NCBI RefSeq assembly: GCF_037027585.1
Contig: NZ_JAXCLE010000001.1
Location: 124,001-188,000, forward strand
DNA length: 64,000 nucleotides
Direction: 5' to 3'
From: Solibacillus ferritrahens
GTDB taxonomy: Bacteria > Bacillota > Bacilli > Bacillales_A > Planococcaceae
Shown here: positions 25,980 to 34,372 of the stretch, piece after piece
Layout of the letters: each line of letters begins with the position of its first letter
How positions within the stretch are numbered: the first letter of the stretch is position 1
Notes under the pieces: model-generated
What the model was told of the DNA's origin: nothing
The model's database searches: none
Seen by the model: only the letters and a program-made list of their open reading frames with translations
Program-made: the position numbers and the translations under genes

Positions 25980-27155
25980 CTATTCCCAAATCGCCGATAC
26001 CCATTCAGGATGGTCGATAAATGGATTGCGGTTGTGCTGATAGTCGGTATAAATAATTTCATTTCGTGTACGTTCGAATGCATCTACCGGATCTGCTTTA
26101 TGCCATTGAAGCAACACTGACAATTTCCCATGATAAGGAGCAGAGCCGTTATTCACTACATTATTTAATTCTAAATCTGGTTCTCCGCTGTCTCCCTCAT
26201 AACGAACTGCCATATAAAATAGCATTCGGGCAACATCGCCTTTCACACTATTTCTTGGCTCCCATGAATCGTTGTCAAAATAGTTGCCTCTTGCTTCTGA
26301 ATGTTCGTTGCCCCCATTGTCAAAATCGAGATTACTTCTTGAACTGTTGACGCTGGCATCGGTAGGACGCAGATGATGCAAGTCTGTACCTGGACCCATT
26401 GATGTCCCGAAGTTTCCATGTGATTTTGCCCAAACATGCTCGCGGTTCCAATCATTCGCATTCCCGCCGTTTGTGAATTTCCCTTGTGAGCGTCCTGTAT
26501 AAAGTAAAATCACATTGTTCGGGTTATTCGGATCTTCATCCGTTTCACGAAGAGCGACCCACACGTTCGAATACGAAATTTCTGTATGATCATCAATAAT
26601 ATTGTGTAATGCCGTTTTTAATGCTGCCCCTGTTTTACCGTAAGCCGCACTATAATAGTCGCCTGTTGTTGGAGGAGGTTCCGGGTTTGGTACGGGATTT
26701 GTCGGATTTCCGTCCTGCAGTACAAACGCTGTCCCGTTTTTCATACCCGCATGTGAAAAGTAGGCTGTCAATGTGCCCGTGATTTTCACGCTTTTGCCCA
26801 TTAAGGACGGATTTGTTTTTAAGCCGAAAGTAGATCTGAAAGAAGTCGGCAGCTGAACATAGATCATCTTGGTTGTATTCGTTTCGGTCGCACTGTCCGC
26901 AATGGCTATTGCATAGTCATTCGGAAAATTGCTTGTCAGGACGGTCGTTGTTGCTGTCGGTTGACCCACCACATAGCCTTTTACTGTTTTAACGCTGTTA
27001 TTTTGATTGCTGATTGCCTGCGAAACCGAATAAGGTGACGAGGATGACCCGTCCCCACTCGCTGCATGCGTTCCCATAGACTGAAGGGGCTGAACGAAAA
27101 TGAAAAGAATTAGTACCCATGAAAACAGAACACGTGTCGTACGATTTTTACCCAT
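25980..27155 (-). CDS. Secreted endonuclease (endonuclease I / Bsn family) with N-terminal OB-like domain
   Basis: A 391-residue exported nuclease. Residues 1-32 form a signal peptide ending THAASG. Residues 35-145 match the OB-fold-like module often found ahead of nucleases (VKGYVVGQ, IYVQLP, VKITGTL). A Pro-rich linker (NPVPNPEPPPTTG) leads to the catalytic domain from about 165, with the endonuclease I signature WNREHVWAKSHG, GTDLHHLRPTD and NSSRSNLDFDNGG; the His residues and Asn bind metal. It degrades extracellular DNA or RNA, probably for nutrient phosphate. It is monocistronic. No frame damage is seen. Confidence 0.93.
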   Translation of the reverse strand: MGKNRTTRVLFSWVLILFIFVQPLQSMGTHAASGDGSSSSPYSVSQAISNQNNSVKTVKGYVVGQPTATTTVLTSNFPNDYAIAIADSATETNTTKMIYVQLPTSFRSTFGLKTNPSLMGKSVKITGTLTAYFSHAGMKNGTAFVLQDGNPTNPVPNPEPPPTTGDYYSAAYGKTGAALKTALHNIIDDHTEISYSNVWVALRETDEDPNNPNNVILLYTGRSQGKFTNGGNANDWNREHVWAKSHGNFGTSMGPGTDLHHLRPTDASVNSSRSNLDFDNGGNEHSEARGNYFDNDSWEPRNSVKGDVARMLFYMAVRYEGDSGEPDLELNNVVNNGSAPYHGKLSVLLQWHKADPVDAFERTRNEIIYTDYQHNRNPFIDHPEWVSAIWE

Positions 27156-27310
27156 TTTTTCTCCTCCTATATTAGCAATTTAAGTTCAATCAGCAATAGC
27201 TAACTAACTTATTCTTATAATATCTTATTTTTATTAATTTTCAGTAAATTATTCTTATAAATTGATTAAATTACGTATTTGTTTGTTAAAAAAATGATTT
27301 ATTATCTCAT

Positions 27311-27355
27311 AAAAAAACTAGGAAAAGAAAGAAACGAATCTCTCTTTTCCTAGTT
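27311..27355 (-). terminator. Terminator of the 103-residue hypothetical gene
   Basis: On the minus strand AACTAGGAAAAGA pairs with TCTTTTCCTAGTT and runs into TTTTT. It lies just after the stop at 27364. Confidence 0.88.
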
Positions 27356-27363
27356 ATGATCGA

Positions 27364-27675
27364 TTAACCTTCGATATAATTTGCTTCCAAGCTGCGCGCA
27401 ACTTCCTTAGTTTTATCCAAAACGGCCGGGTGTGACACTGCCACATAAAGCTCCCCCTCATAAAAACGGAACGGAACCTGTACATCTTCCACTTGCCACA
27501 TGAAAAAGTGGCCTTTAATCTTCATATGGACACCATCCTGACTGGCACCAAACGAATCATGATACTCAAAATCCGATAGCTTTGCAAAGAAGCTTTGGCA
27601 TTCTTCTAGGCTTAGCGTTGGATTTCCTTGTTGGTCGTGACGTGTAATTTTATAGCGTGTATTCATTGTAGTCAT
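27364..27675 (-). CDS. Conserved-looking hypothetical protein, 103 residues
   Basis: A soluble alpha/beta protein with strands such as GVHMKIKGHFFMWQVEDVQVPFRFY and a C-terminal helix (AVLDKTKEVARSLEANY). It has an AAAGGAGTTTTTTAG ribosome site and a perfect terminator, so it is expressed as a single gene. No family or catalytic motif is recognised. Confidence 0.6.
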   Translation of the reverse strand: MTTMNTRYKITRHDQQGNPTLSLEECQSFFAKLSDFEYHDSFGASQDGVHMKIKGHFFMWQVEDVQVPFRFYEGELYVAVSHPAVLDKTKEVARSLEANYIEG

Positions 27676-27766
27676 CTAAAAAACTCCTTTTAACCTATAT
27701 CGCTTTATTATAAATTGTCAGTAGCGTTTAAGCCAATGATAGTTCAAAGTGAGGTAGTTCTTCATT

Positions 27767-28633
27767 TTATTTCCCTAATATTGCATCCCTCGTAAATCGG
27801 CACTTTGGAAAGCCCTGACACCCATAAAAGGATCCGCGTTTACCAGTTCGTAAAATTAAATTACTGCCGCATTTCGGACAAGTTTCTGGTTCAACACTAG
27901 CAGTTCCTGCAGAAACCGGCTTCACCTGCACCTTACTCGCTTTTTTCCTTGCAGGTTTTGAAATCTTCTTCACATGCTCCAAGTGCTGCTTTTTAATTTC
28001 ATTCTTTTGTTGCTTCGTTTCAGGAACTAAAGCTTTCAGAAGTTGCGAAATTCGGCTCAGTTGTTCTGAAGAGATTTCCTTTGTTTTAAATTGTTCAATT
28101 GTACGTTTTAAATGCTTGGTTTGAACAACATGCGCTGTTTGAAATGATTCTTTAAATTTGAACGTAGCCGCATTTGAAAAAACAATAATTGAATGTATTG
28201 GCACCTCCATATTTAAGTAGTGCTGCAATGCTTTTACATGCGTATTATTTTGCATAACTGGATTATAGAAACGAGATTTTTTATTGTAAATTGTTTGAGT
28301 CCAATTCCTTTGATTTTCGTCTCCAAAAATCCACCCTGTGTAATTTTTTGTTTCGATTACGAAAAGTCCGTAAGTCGAAAGCAAAACATGATCCACCTGT
28401 GTCATTTCCCCATTCTTTTTCGGTACATACAGGTCATTGTAAACTGTAGTTTCTTCACTTAATTTATCCAGTAATTTTCGAATCCTCTGCTCCCCGATGT
28501 ACCCTTTCAGCTGTGGAAAAATACTCTTAAAAACAATCGATGTTACAAAAATAAAGCCGAGCGCTACATAGAAGTTTACCTTCAGTAAAATAAATAAAAG
28601 TGCTATGTATAGCAATAAACCTACAATTAACAT
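27767..28633 (-). CDS. NERD-domain protein with C-terminal topoisomerase-type zinc ribbon
   Basis: A 288-residue protein. One or two hydrophobic segments occupy residues 2-42. A NERD (nuclease-related) domain follows at about 48-170: GYIGEQRIRKLL, VDHVLLSTYGLFVIETKNYTGWIFG. The D, E-x-K residues match the restriction-endonuclease-like active site. A Lys-rich linker leads to a C4 zinc ribbon at 252-285 (CPKCG..L..R.G..G.FYGCQGFPKC) as in topoisomerase I. It is probably a membrane-tethered DNA- or RNA-processing protein; the activity is unproven for this family. Confidence 0.88.
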   Translation of the reverse strand: MLIVGLLLYIALLFILLKVNFYVALGFIFVTSIVFKSIFPQLKGYIGEQRIRKLLDKLSEETTVYNDLYVPKKNGEMTQVDHVLLSTYGLFVIETKNYTGWIFGDENQRNWTQTIYNKKSRFYNPVMQNNTHVKALQHYLNMEVPIHSIIVFSNAATFKFKESFQTAHVVQTKHLKRTIEQFKTKEISSEQLSRISQLLKALVPETKQQKNEIKKQHLEHVKKISKPARKKASKVQVKPVSAGTASVEPETCPKCGSNLILRTGKRGSFYGCQGFPKCRFTRDAILGK

Positions 28634-28779
28634 ACCATTCCCCCATATAATTTCTTATGAAGAGCCGAATAATATTACATTTAATGTAAAAAATAACACA
28701 AAGAGTTATTCCAGTAAACACAAAATATAACCTATCTAGCTTCTAACTCTTCATAAATTAAATACTGCTGGTAGACTGA

Positions 28780-28854
28780 GCCATTCCGAGTGAAGAAGAA
28801 CTAGAGCAGTTAACGGCTAGTTTCATCGAACAATGGGAATTATTAAGTAAATAA
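28780..28854 (+). pseudogene. Possible C-terminal gene remnant
   Basis: After a TGA at 28777 the frame encodes IPSEEELEQLTASFIEQWELL and ends in SK and TAA. It looks like a natural protein end (acidic helix) but has no start codon or ribosome site, and a terminator-like hairpin follows directly. It is too short to identify. Confidence 0.3.
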
Positions 28855-28861
28855 AAAATAA

Positions 28862-28900
28862 AAAGAACGGATTCCCTCATGGAAACTCGTTCTTTATTTT
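28862..28900. terminator. Hairpin terminator between convergent units
   Basis: AAAGAACG and CGTTCTTT flank an imperfect inner stem (TTCC / GGAA) and are followed by ATTTTTAT on the plus strand. It lies downstream of the minus-strand membrane gene ending at 28938 and after the remnant on the plus strand. Confidence 0.65.
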
Positions 28901-28937
28901 TATACTACGACAACTTCATATTGAGCTGATGTTATCA

Positions 28938-29366
28938 TTACTCGGCATGTTGTGGTTCAATTCCACTTTCTTCTACCGATTTGCCTGATACTGTCCACAT
29001 ATTTACTTGTCTTACCGCTGTATCTTCAACTGTATAATCATAAACTACTTTTGGCTCACTATCGAAAATTACATGAAGATTTATAACAGGTTCTATTCTA
29101 AAGTCATCTGTATCTGTAATTCTCCATGAATCCATTGGATATTTTTCTTCTAAATGCCCCTCTAATACTTCTATTGCTTTTTCAGTTTGTTGCTCAATAA
29201 TCAACGGTCTAATTGTCCCTTGATAGATATAACTACAAATTAAAATGGTGCCCAATATAATCCAAACAAACTTCCTAACTCTCTTTGGCAATAAAAAGGT
29301 TAGTAGACCTACTGCAAAAATAATTGTTGTAATAAAAAATAACCCGATTAAGATTGTCGGCTCCAT
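28938..29366 (-). CDS. Small membrane-anchored protein of unknown function
   Basis: A 142-residue protein with two N-terminal transmembrane helices (residues 4-25 and 32-50) and a soluble C-terminal half containing LEEKYPMDSWRITD and a beta-rich end. The arrangement resembles DUF3139-like proteins, but that is tentative. It lies 74 bp downstream of a lipoprotein gene on the same strand, possibly co-transcribed. Confidence 0.55.
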   Translation of the reverse strand: MEPTILIGLFFITTIIFAVGLLTFLLPKRVRKFVWIILGTILICSYIYQGTIRPLIIEQQTEKAIEVLEGHLEEKYPMDSWRITDTDDFRIEPVINLHVIFDSEPKVVYDYTVEDTAVRQVNMWTVSGKSVEESGIEPQHAE

Positions 29367-29439
29367 TTACTACCATACCCCTTACACTTTTTATGTTCAC
29401 TATTATCTCACAATAACCCCATATTCGAATAAAACCTTC

Positions 29440-29940
29440 TTACTCGTTACTAAACTCTATTAAATCTGCTATTTTGTACTGTTTTATTATTTGTTCATTT
29501 TCTTTATCAACCCACGTTACTGTAGTCTTTGAATTACTAAACGCTTCCTTAAGTTCCTCTTCAGATAAACCTTTTGCGTAATAAACAAGTTTAGTTTGAT
29601 ATTCCGAAAAGTTTTCAGATTCGTTATCTCTTGATGAACCACCTCCATACCAATATCGGTCAATTTCATCTATGCTATTTAGCGCGTTTCTCCAATCTTC
29701 AAAACTCTCAATGTGTCGATTTATCACAGCATTTGTGTGTTTCATATTAAATGTATATTCAAGTACCTTAAAATCTTCTTGCTTTGGATCAATTAAATCT
29801 TGAGTGGCACCAACTTTACTGTATTCTTCATCACTGATTGAATAAACTTTTACTTCAATTTCTATGGAAGGTTCTTCATTACTACAGGCTGTCAATAACA
29901 GAAAAAATAAACCCGTGAATAACAAACTAAATTTTTTCAT
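29440..29940 (-). CDS. Putative lipoprotein
   Basis: A 166-residue protein starting MKKFSLL with a lipobox LLTAC near residue 20. The preceding GGGGGTG supports ATG 29940 rather than the longer frame to 29961. The mature part is acidic with a YWYGGGSSRD turn and no known domain. Several other lipoproteins and small membrane proteins cluster here. Confidence 0.65.
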   Translation of the reverse strand: MKKFSLLFTGLFFLLLTACSNEEPSIEIEVKVYSISDEEYSKVGATQDLIDPKQEDFKVLEYTFNMKHTNAVINRHIESFEDWRNALNSIDEIDRYWYGGGSSRDNESENFSEYQTKLVYYAKGLSEEELKEAFSNSKTTVTWVDKENEQIIKQYKIADLIEFSNE

Positions 29941-29961
29941 ACTTACACCCCCAAAATACAT

Positions 29962-30500
29962 CTATTTTTGTATTATTTTACTATTACACTCAAAAATAAA
30001 ATACCATTATTTGTAACGATGGACCACTAAAAAATTTGCACCAAATATTGATATTCCGTAAAATAAAAAAGCTCTACACATATATGAAAATTGTGCAGGA
30101 CTTTACTTTTTTTTGAGGTGGATAATTGTTTCTGATCACCCGTTACTATATGAAGCAGTACCACTATTCATTACGGTTTTTTACTCCCCACTCACATAAC
30201 TGTTCAAAAACAGGTAAAAGGGTTTTAGTGGATCCACTCCTGCATTCTTTATTAAAGAATCGCGCCCAAATGTTGCATAAGAGTGGCATCAGATTTAACC
30301 AGTTAGTGTCCTGACGCACAAAGATGTTCCTAAATACGATTTTGAGAACGGGGTTGGAATATAATTAATGTTACCAACATTAGCGCTTAAGTAACTTTAA
30401 AAAAGCATCTAAAAACTGCTTGGGAATGAATTTTACTTTAATTTAACAGGAAGTGTATAATTGAATTATTAGAATCTTTTTAACACGGAGGTGGTAAAAT
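29962..30500. other. Non-coding stretch of about 540 bp
   Basis: No convincing gene is present. A plus-strand hairpin with a T run lies near 30068-30112. The palindrome ATTCTTTATTAAAGAAT is centred near 30251. The 62-codon frame at 30126 lacks a ribosome site and coding character. Confidence 0.5.
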
Positions 30501-30719
30501 ATGAATTTTCCAAGACTTTCTCAAATACGACTCCCAAAATTAATATTACACTCGTTGCTTTTAGTCATCGCTTTTACACTACTATCTATAATTACCCAAG
30601 GCTTGATTAAGTGGATATTTAATATAAATTTCTCTTCAGTAAATGAACCTACTACTATCTTAGTTTTGATTTGGATGTACTTTGCTATTCAGAATAAAAA
30701 ATATCAGAAAGACGTTTAG
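30501..30719 (+). CDS. Small single-pass or two-pass membrane protein
   Basis: A 72-residue protein with hydrophobic segments at about 15-38 and 48-63 and a basic end. A perfect CACGGAGGTGG ribosome site precedes the ATG, which argues for real translation. No family is recognised. Confidence 0.5.
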   Translation: MNFPRLSQIRLPKLILHSLLLVIAFTLLSIITQGLIKWIFNINFSSVNEPTTILVLIWMYFAIQNKKYQKDV

Positions 30720-30783
30720 GTTAAATGGGCATAACGCCATAATTTTGAGAATAGCTTATGCATCTCATAGTAGATTAATTCTC

Positions 30784-31191
30784 TCATTCTTTAGAACTTT
30801 TAATTTCAAACTCCTCGTAATTTTCACCCCATGATACTGTAATTATACCAACTTCGCTTCCTTCTAAAGTAGAAGCATTGAGACCACCAGCACTTCCAAT
30901 ATTTAAAGAGTTACTTACATCCTCAACTTTTAAAGTTTGTGAACCACTTTTTTGTCCAATTTTATAAGTAACTTCAATTACTTCTCCATCTTGTAGTTTC
31001 TCAATTTCGCCTATATAGTTTATTCTCATCTCATTTTCGCTCCGATTGTCACCATTTTGGAGATAGTTGACTTTATACTTATAAACTACCTTCCAATTAT
31101 CACCTTCTCCAACATACTCATAGCTTCTAATATCATCATTGCACCCCGATAAAAGAACTACACAAAAGAACATACATATAAGTTTTTTCAC
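30784..31191 (-). CDS. Putative lipoprotein
   Basis: A 135-residue protein with a GTG start after GGGGGAAGGAAT, a short signal segment and lipobox LLSGC at about residue 17. The mature part is beta-rich (VVYKYKVNYLQNG, VIEVTYKIG) and ends in a GxxTVSWGENYEEF strand. No family is recognised. It is a single gene. Confidence 0.65.
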   Translation of the reverse strand: MKKLICMFFCVVLLSGCNDDIRSYEYVGEGDNWKVVYKYKVNYLQNGDNRSENEMRINYIGEIEKLQDGEVIEVTYKIGQKSGSQTLKVEDVSNSLNIGSAGGLNASTLEGSEVGIITVSWGENYEEFEIKSSKE

Positions 31192-31461
31192 TATTCCTTC
31201 CCCCTACCTATCGTTAGCACAAAGCAATAAATTATCAAATCTCCATTACCGCTTTTAAACCTTTTCGACTTTTTTTCAAATAAAAATATAACGTTAAGGG
31301 GTCACTACCGAAAAGCGCCCGAATGTCCCTTAAGCGTAAACGTTCTATTACTACAGCCTCGATGGATGCTATCAATTACCTTGGGCATTCATCCAACCCG
31401 TGCTTTGTCCTGAGCATAAACTAGTCAAATGTCTAATTTCAAAAGGAGTAGATCTTGACTT

Positions 31462-31704
31462 ATGCGAAATATGGAACAAACACCTTTCTATGGTCAGAAT
31501 ACTAGGGGGCTCGATAATTGTATATATCGTTTCACATATATGTGGCTTCGAAACGGAGATAATTTCTGGTTCTTTTTAACATCCGTTGGCCATGAAAGGG
31601 CTTATGGCTATAGGTTTTTCGGTGGAAGATGGAATGAATATTCAATAGCTTTAAGAGATATTGTTTCCTTCCATTGCTCTCCTCCGACTCCTACTCTATA
31701 TTAA
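31462..31704 (+). CDS. Small conserved-type Bacillales protein (Arg/Trp-rich)
   Basis: An 80-residue aromatic and basic protein: YRFTYMWLRNGDNFWFFLTSVG, GYRFFGGRWNEYSIALRDIVSFHC. I recognise this pattern (YxFTYxWLRNGxxFWF...GYxWxxxRW) from small proteins found in Bacillus and Lysinibacillus, often annotated without function or wrongly as transporters. AAAGGAG stands 15 bp before the ATG. A terminator follows. Confidence 0.55.
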   Translation: MRNMEQTPFYGQNTRGLDNCIYRFTYMWLRNGDNFWFFLTSVGHERAYGYRFFGGRWNEYSIALRDIVSFHCSPPTPTLY

Positions 31705-31752
31705 ATTTAGAAACGCAATATTCAATGTCCGCGAGTCCCTCAATCAACTATA

Positions 31753-31782
31753 AAACGTTAATCATTCCGGTTAGCGTTTTTT
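31753..31782. terminator. Terminator between convergent genes
   Basis: AAACGTTAA and TTAGCGTTT form a 9-bp stem with one wobble, followed by TTT. It lies between the small plus-strand gene and the minus-strand ABC permease. Confidence 0.75.
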
Positions 31783-31788
31783 AATCCT

Positions 31789-32493
31789 CTACCTCTCTTT
31801 TTTTCTAAATAGAGAAACTAACATAACAGCTACGATGATTAGATAAATAGCTACAAACACACTATCAATGATTACTGATGTATTTAATAGAACTTGATCT
31901 TCGCCTTCCATATACCCAATTACCTTGAACACAGGTGGGAAGATCCAAATAATCCATTTAAAAAACGAAGATATCTCGATAATTGATTTTGAGGAGAGTG
32001 AAACTACGATTATTAATACAGAAGAAAGCCAGGCATATTTTTTTGTAGCAAGTTTTGTAGCCGAAAATAGGGTTCCAACTAATATCCCAAATGTCATAAA
32101 GGCTAAATGGCTGTAAAATGCATAAACATATAGCTTAAGTGACATATCCCCTTTAAAACTTTCTGTAAAGATCGGGTAAAAAATTGCAAATAAAAGTAAA
32201 GGCATCATTATTACTAGAATAGTTAGCCATTTGCCAAATAAGTAACTCACCTTTCTCTTTAGATGTGAGATTAAAATATGCTTTTCACTCTCTTCATCCA
32301 ACGTAAAAATAGACATTGTAATCCATGTCATGATTAAGTACATTGCAATTGAAGATGCACCGTAACTACTGAGGATCGGTACATTTTTATAGGCATATAA
32401 AATAAACACCCATACAAAAAAAATAGCAAAGGGAGGGATAAATTTTAATGAACGTACAAAGCTTATCAATTGGTAACGGATAAATGCTGACAA
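31789..32493 (-). CDS. ABC transporter permease, ABC-2 type
   Basis: A 234-residue protein with six predicted transmembrane helices and the ABC-2 layout, including a long amphipathic first helix (IRYQLISFVRSLKFIPPFAIFFVWVF) and the SEKHILISHLKRK cytoplasmic segment. It starts 4 bp after the stop of the ATPase gene, so the two form an exporter pair. The substrate is unknown; pairs of this type often move peptides, drugs or membrane-active compounds. Confidence 0.8.
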   Translation of the reverse strand: MSAFIRYQLISFVRSLKFIPPFAIFFVWVFILYAYKNVPILSSYGASSIAMYLIMTWITMSIFTLDEESEKHILISHLKRKVSYLFGKWLTILVIMMPLLLFAIFYPIFTESFKGDMSLKLYVYAFYSHLAFMTFGILVGTLFSATKLATKKYAWLSSVLIIVVSLSSKSIIEISSFFKWIIWIFPPVFKVIGYMEGEDQVLLNTSVIIDSVFVAIYLIIVAVMLVSLFRKKER

Positions 32494-32497
32494 ATTA

Positions 32498-33316
32498 CTA
32501 CCTCTTCTCTGTTAGTTCTAATATCGAGCATCCTCTATTAAGCAATATAGCCAATACCTTATCAGACTCTTTAGTTGAAACAATTATTTCAACAGAATTC
32601 ATCCCTATAACTTTGTATTTAATAGAAGGAATATCTTCAATTATCTCCCTAGCAGGGATTTTCGCCCTTATACAAATAAATTTCTCCTTATTGCCCTTCA
32701 CAGTAGAATCAGAGACAATTCTTCCACTTTCTACAGTTAAAACTCTATTTGCTATTCTTTCAATTAGTAGTGGCTCATGAGCAGTAAAAATAATCGTTTT
32801 ATCTCCTGAAAGTAAACTTAGCTGATTAGTAAGCTCAATTTTTGCTTTATCATCCAACCCAGTAAGCGGCTCATCCAGTAATAATAAATCAGGGTTCTTC
32901 AGCAATGCCTGGATAATTCCAGCTTTCTGCTTTGTCCCTTTTGAACAATGATTTAAAGGGGTCGTTAGAAATTCTGTAATGGAAAATAACTCAGCATAAT
33001 TCGCAATTCTTTTAAACATTTCTTCATCTGATTTATTAGTCATTTTCCCCATTAAAATTAAATAGTCCTGTAATTTGAACCTTATACTTTCTGGAAAATG
33101 TTCAGGTACATATCCTATGTTATTTTGAAATCTTTTCACTTTCCCGGCAGTTTCTTCATATATACCACCAATGAGTTTTAAAAGGCTGCTTTTCCCGGAT
33201 CCATTATTTCCGGTGATTGCTACCTTCTCACCTTTTGAAATGCTTAAAGAGACTTCTTTAAGAATCATGATTCCGTCAATCTGCTTGCATGCTTGATTTG
33301 CCTCGAATATGTTCAT
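32498..33316 (-). CDS. ABC transporter ATP-binding protein
   Basis: About 272 residues when started at ATG 33316 (MNIFEANQ). Motifs: Walker A GNNGSGKSS, a divergent signature CSKGTKQKAG, Walker B LLLLDEPLTGLD and the switch THE-like TAHE. The C-terminal 60 residues form an accessory domain with IPSIKYKVIG. With the adjoining permease it makes a two-gene exporter. Confidence 0.88.
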   Translation of the reverse strand: MNIFEANQACKQIDGIMILKEVSLSISKGEKVAITGNNGSGKSSLLKLIGGIYEETAGKVKRFQNNIGYVPEHFPESIRFKLQDYLILMGKMTNKSDEEMFKRIANYAELFSITEFLTTPLNHCSKGTKQKAGIIQALLKNPDLLLLDEPLTGLDDKAKIELTNQLSLLSGDKTIIFTAHEPLLIERIANRVLTVESGRIVSDSTVKGNKEKFICIRAKIPAREIIEDIPSIKYKVIGMNSVEIIVSTKESDKVLAILLNRGCSILELTEKR

Positions 33317-33511
33317 GAATAACCACTTCCATCTCCCCACATTTTTCTTGCTGAAATTCGGTAAAGACATTCACATTAAAGTTGCCTTACATAGATAGTG
33401 GAACATTTCTTCAATTATACAATAATTTCCACATTAATTTATCATTATAATTGAACAACATGCAAATTAATTAACAAACCCCGTAAGTATAAATAATTGG
33501 CCATACAAAAG

Positions 33512-33536
33512 ACACGAACATTGTTAAATCAACGTT
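33512..33536 (-). terminator. Terminator of the former UvrA-like gene
   Basis: CACGAAC and GTTCGTG form a 7-bp stem; on the minus strand it is followed by TCTTTTG. It lies about 40 bp after the remnant's stop. Confidence 0.6.
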
Positions 33537-33572
33537 CGTGCCTTTCTGGTCTCGTGCACCTACTATGTGTCT

Positions 33573-34235
33573 TTACAAAAACATCCGAATAATTGAACCA
33601 TTACTCTCTTTTATTTCTGCTGGGGTACCTGTTGCGATGATGTTGCCACCTTTTGCACCGCCTTCAGGACCGATTTCAATAATCCAGTCCGCTGCACGTA
33701 TAACTTGTTCGTTATGTTCGACGACGATTACTGTATTACCTGCATCGACAATACGCTGCAGGAGCACTAAATAAGTGTCACTTCCAATATTTCATCTTTA
33801 AAACGTTTGCCGTTACATGCAGTGTTGACCACCTTTGTTTTCAAACGATTGCGTCCCTTCAATTTGCGAATATGCTTGCTGGCAACTCGCGCACACACGC
33901 TGACCAATTTTTTCAAACATGACACGTAGATCCGTATACATATTCGTCAGCGTACCGACAGTCGAACGAGGATTTTTATTTGTATGATGCTGATTAATTT
34001 GAATCGCTGGTGACAAATTCGTAATCGCATCGACACCTGGCTTTTGAATACCCTGATAGCCCGTCGCCTCTAAATACTGTCGCTGACACTCCTGATAAAG
34101 TGTATCGAGCAGCAATGTCGATTTCCCCGAACCTGACACACCCGTTATACAAACCAATTTGTTCCTCGGAATTTGTAATGATATATTTTTCAAATTTCCT
34201 TCATAAGCGTTTTCAATTGAAATAAATTGCTCCAT
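33573..34235 (-). pseudogene. Internally deleted, frameshifted UvrA-like ABC ATPase
   Basis: The region keeps the two ends of a UvrA paralogue and almost nothing between. From ATG 34235, after GAGGGTGATAAG, it encodes an intact N-terminus: ISIENAYEGNLKNISLQIP, Walker A TGVSGSGKST and YLEATGYQGIQKPGVD, stopping at 33813. A second frame has CNGKRFKDEILEVTL (the UvrA mid-protein cysteine region). A third frame, to 33573, carries the true C-terminus VDAGNTVIVVEHNEQV and IIEIGPEGGAKGG. Normal paralogues have roughly 750-850 residues; fewer than 230 codons remain. The signature and Walker B regions are missing, so it cannot be an active ATPase. Confidence 0.88.
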
Positions 34236-34332
34236 CTTATCACCCTCAACTATTCGTATAATCTGTTTCCAGTATACTTTAATAACTATGGCTGGTGCTT
34301 TAGTGGAGGGTTTTGCATTTTCATTGAAATAA

Positions 34333-34364
34333 AAAAGAAGCTCCTTATAAAAGAAGCTTCTTTT
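34333..34364 (-). terminator. Terminator of the CitM-like gene
   Basis: On the minus strand AAAAGAAGCT pairs with AGCTTCTTTT and runs into TTTTATT, directly after the transporter stop. Confidence 0.85.
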
Positions 34365-34372
34365 CAATCTAT

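Noticed and set aside
25804..26004. 66-codon minus-strand frame downstream of the nuclease gene
   Set aside because: It begins inside the end of the nuclease gene, has no ribosome site and no coding character.
30126..30314. 62-codon plus-strand frame
   Set aside because: Initiation would need a codon without a clear ribosome site, and the composition is not protein-like; treated as non-coding.
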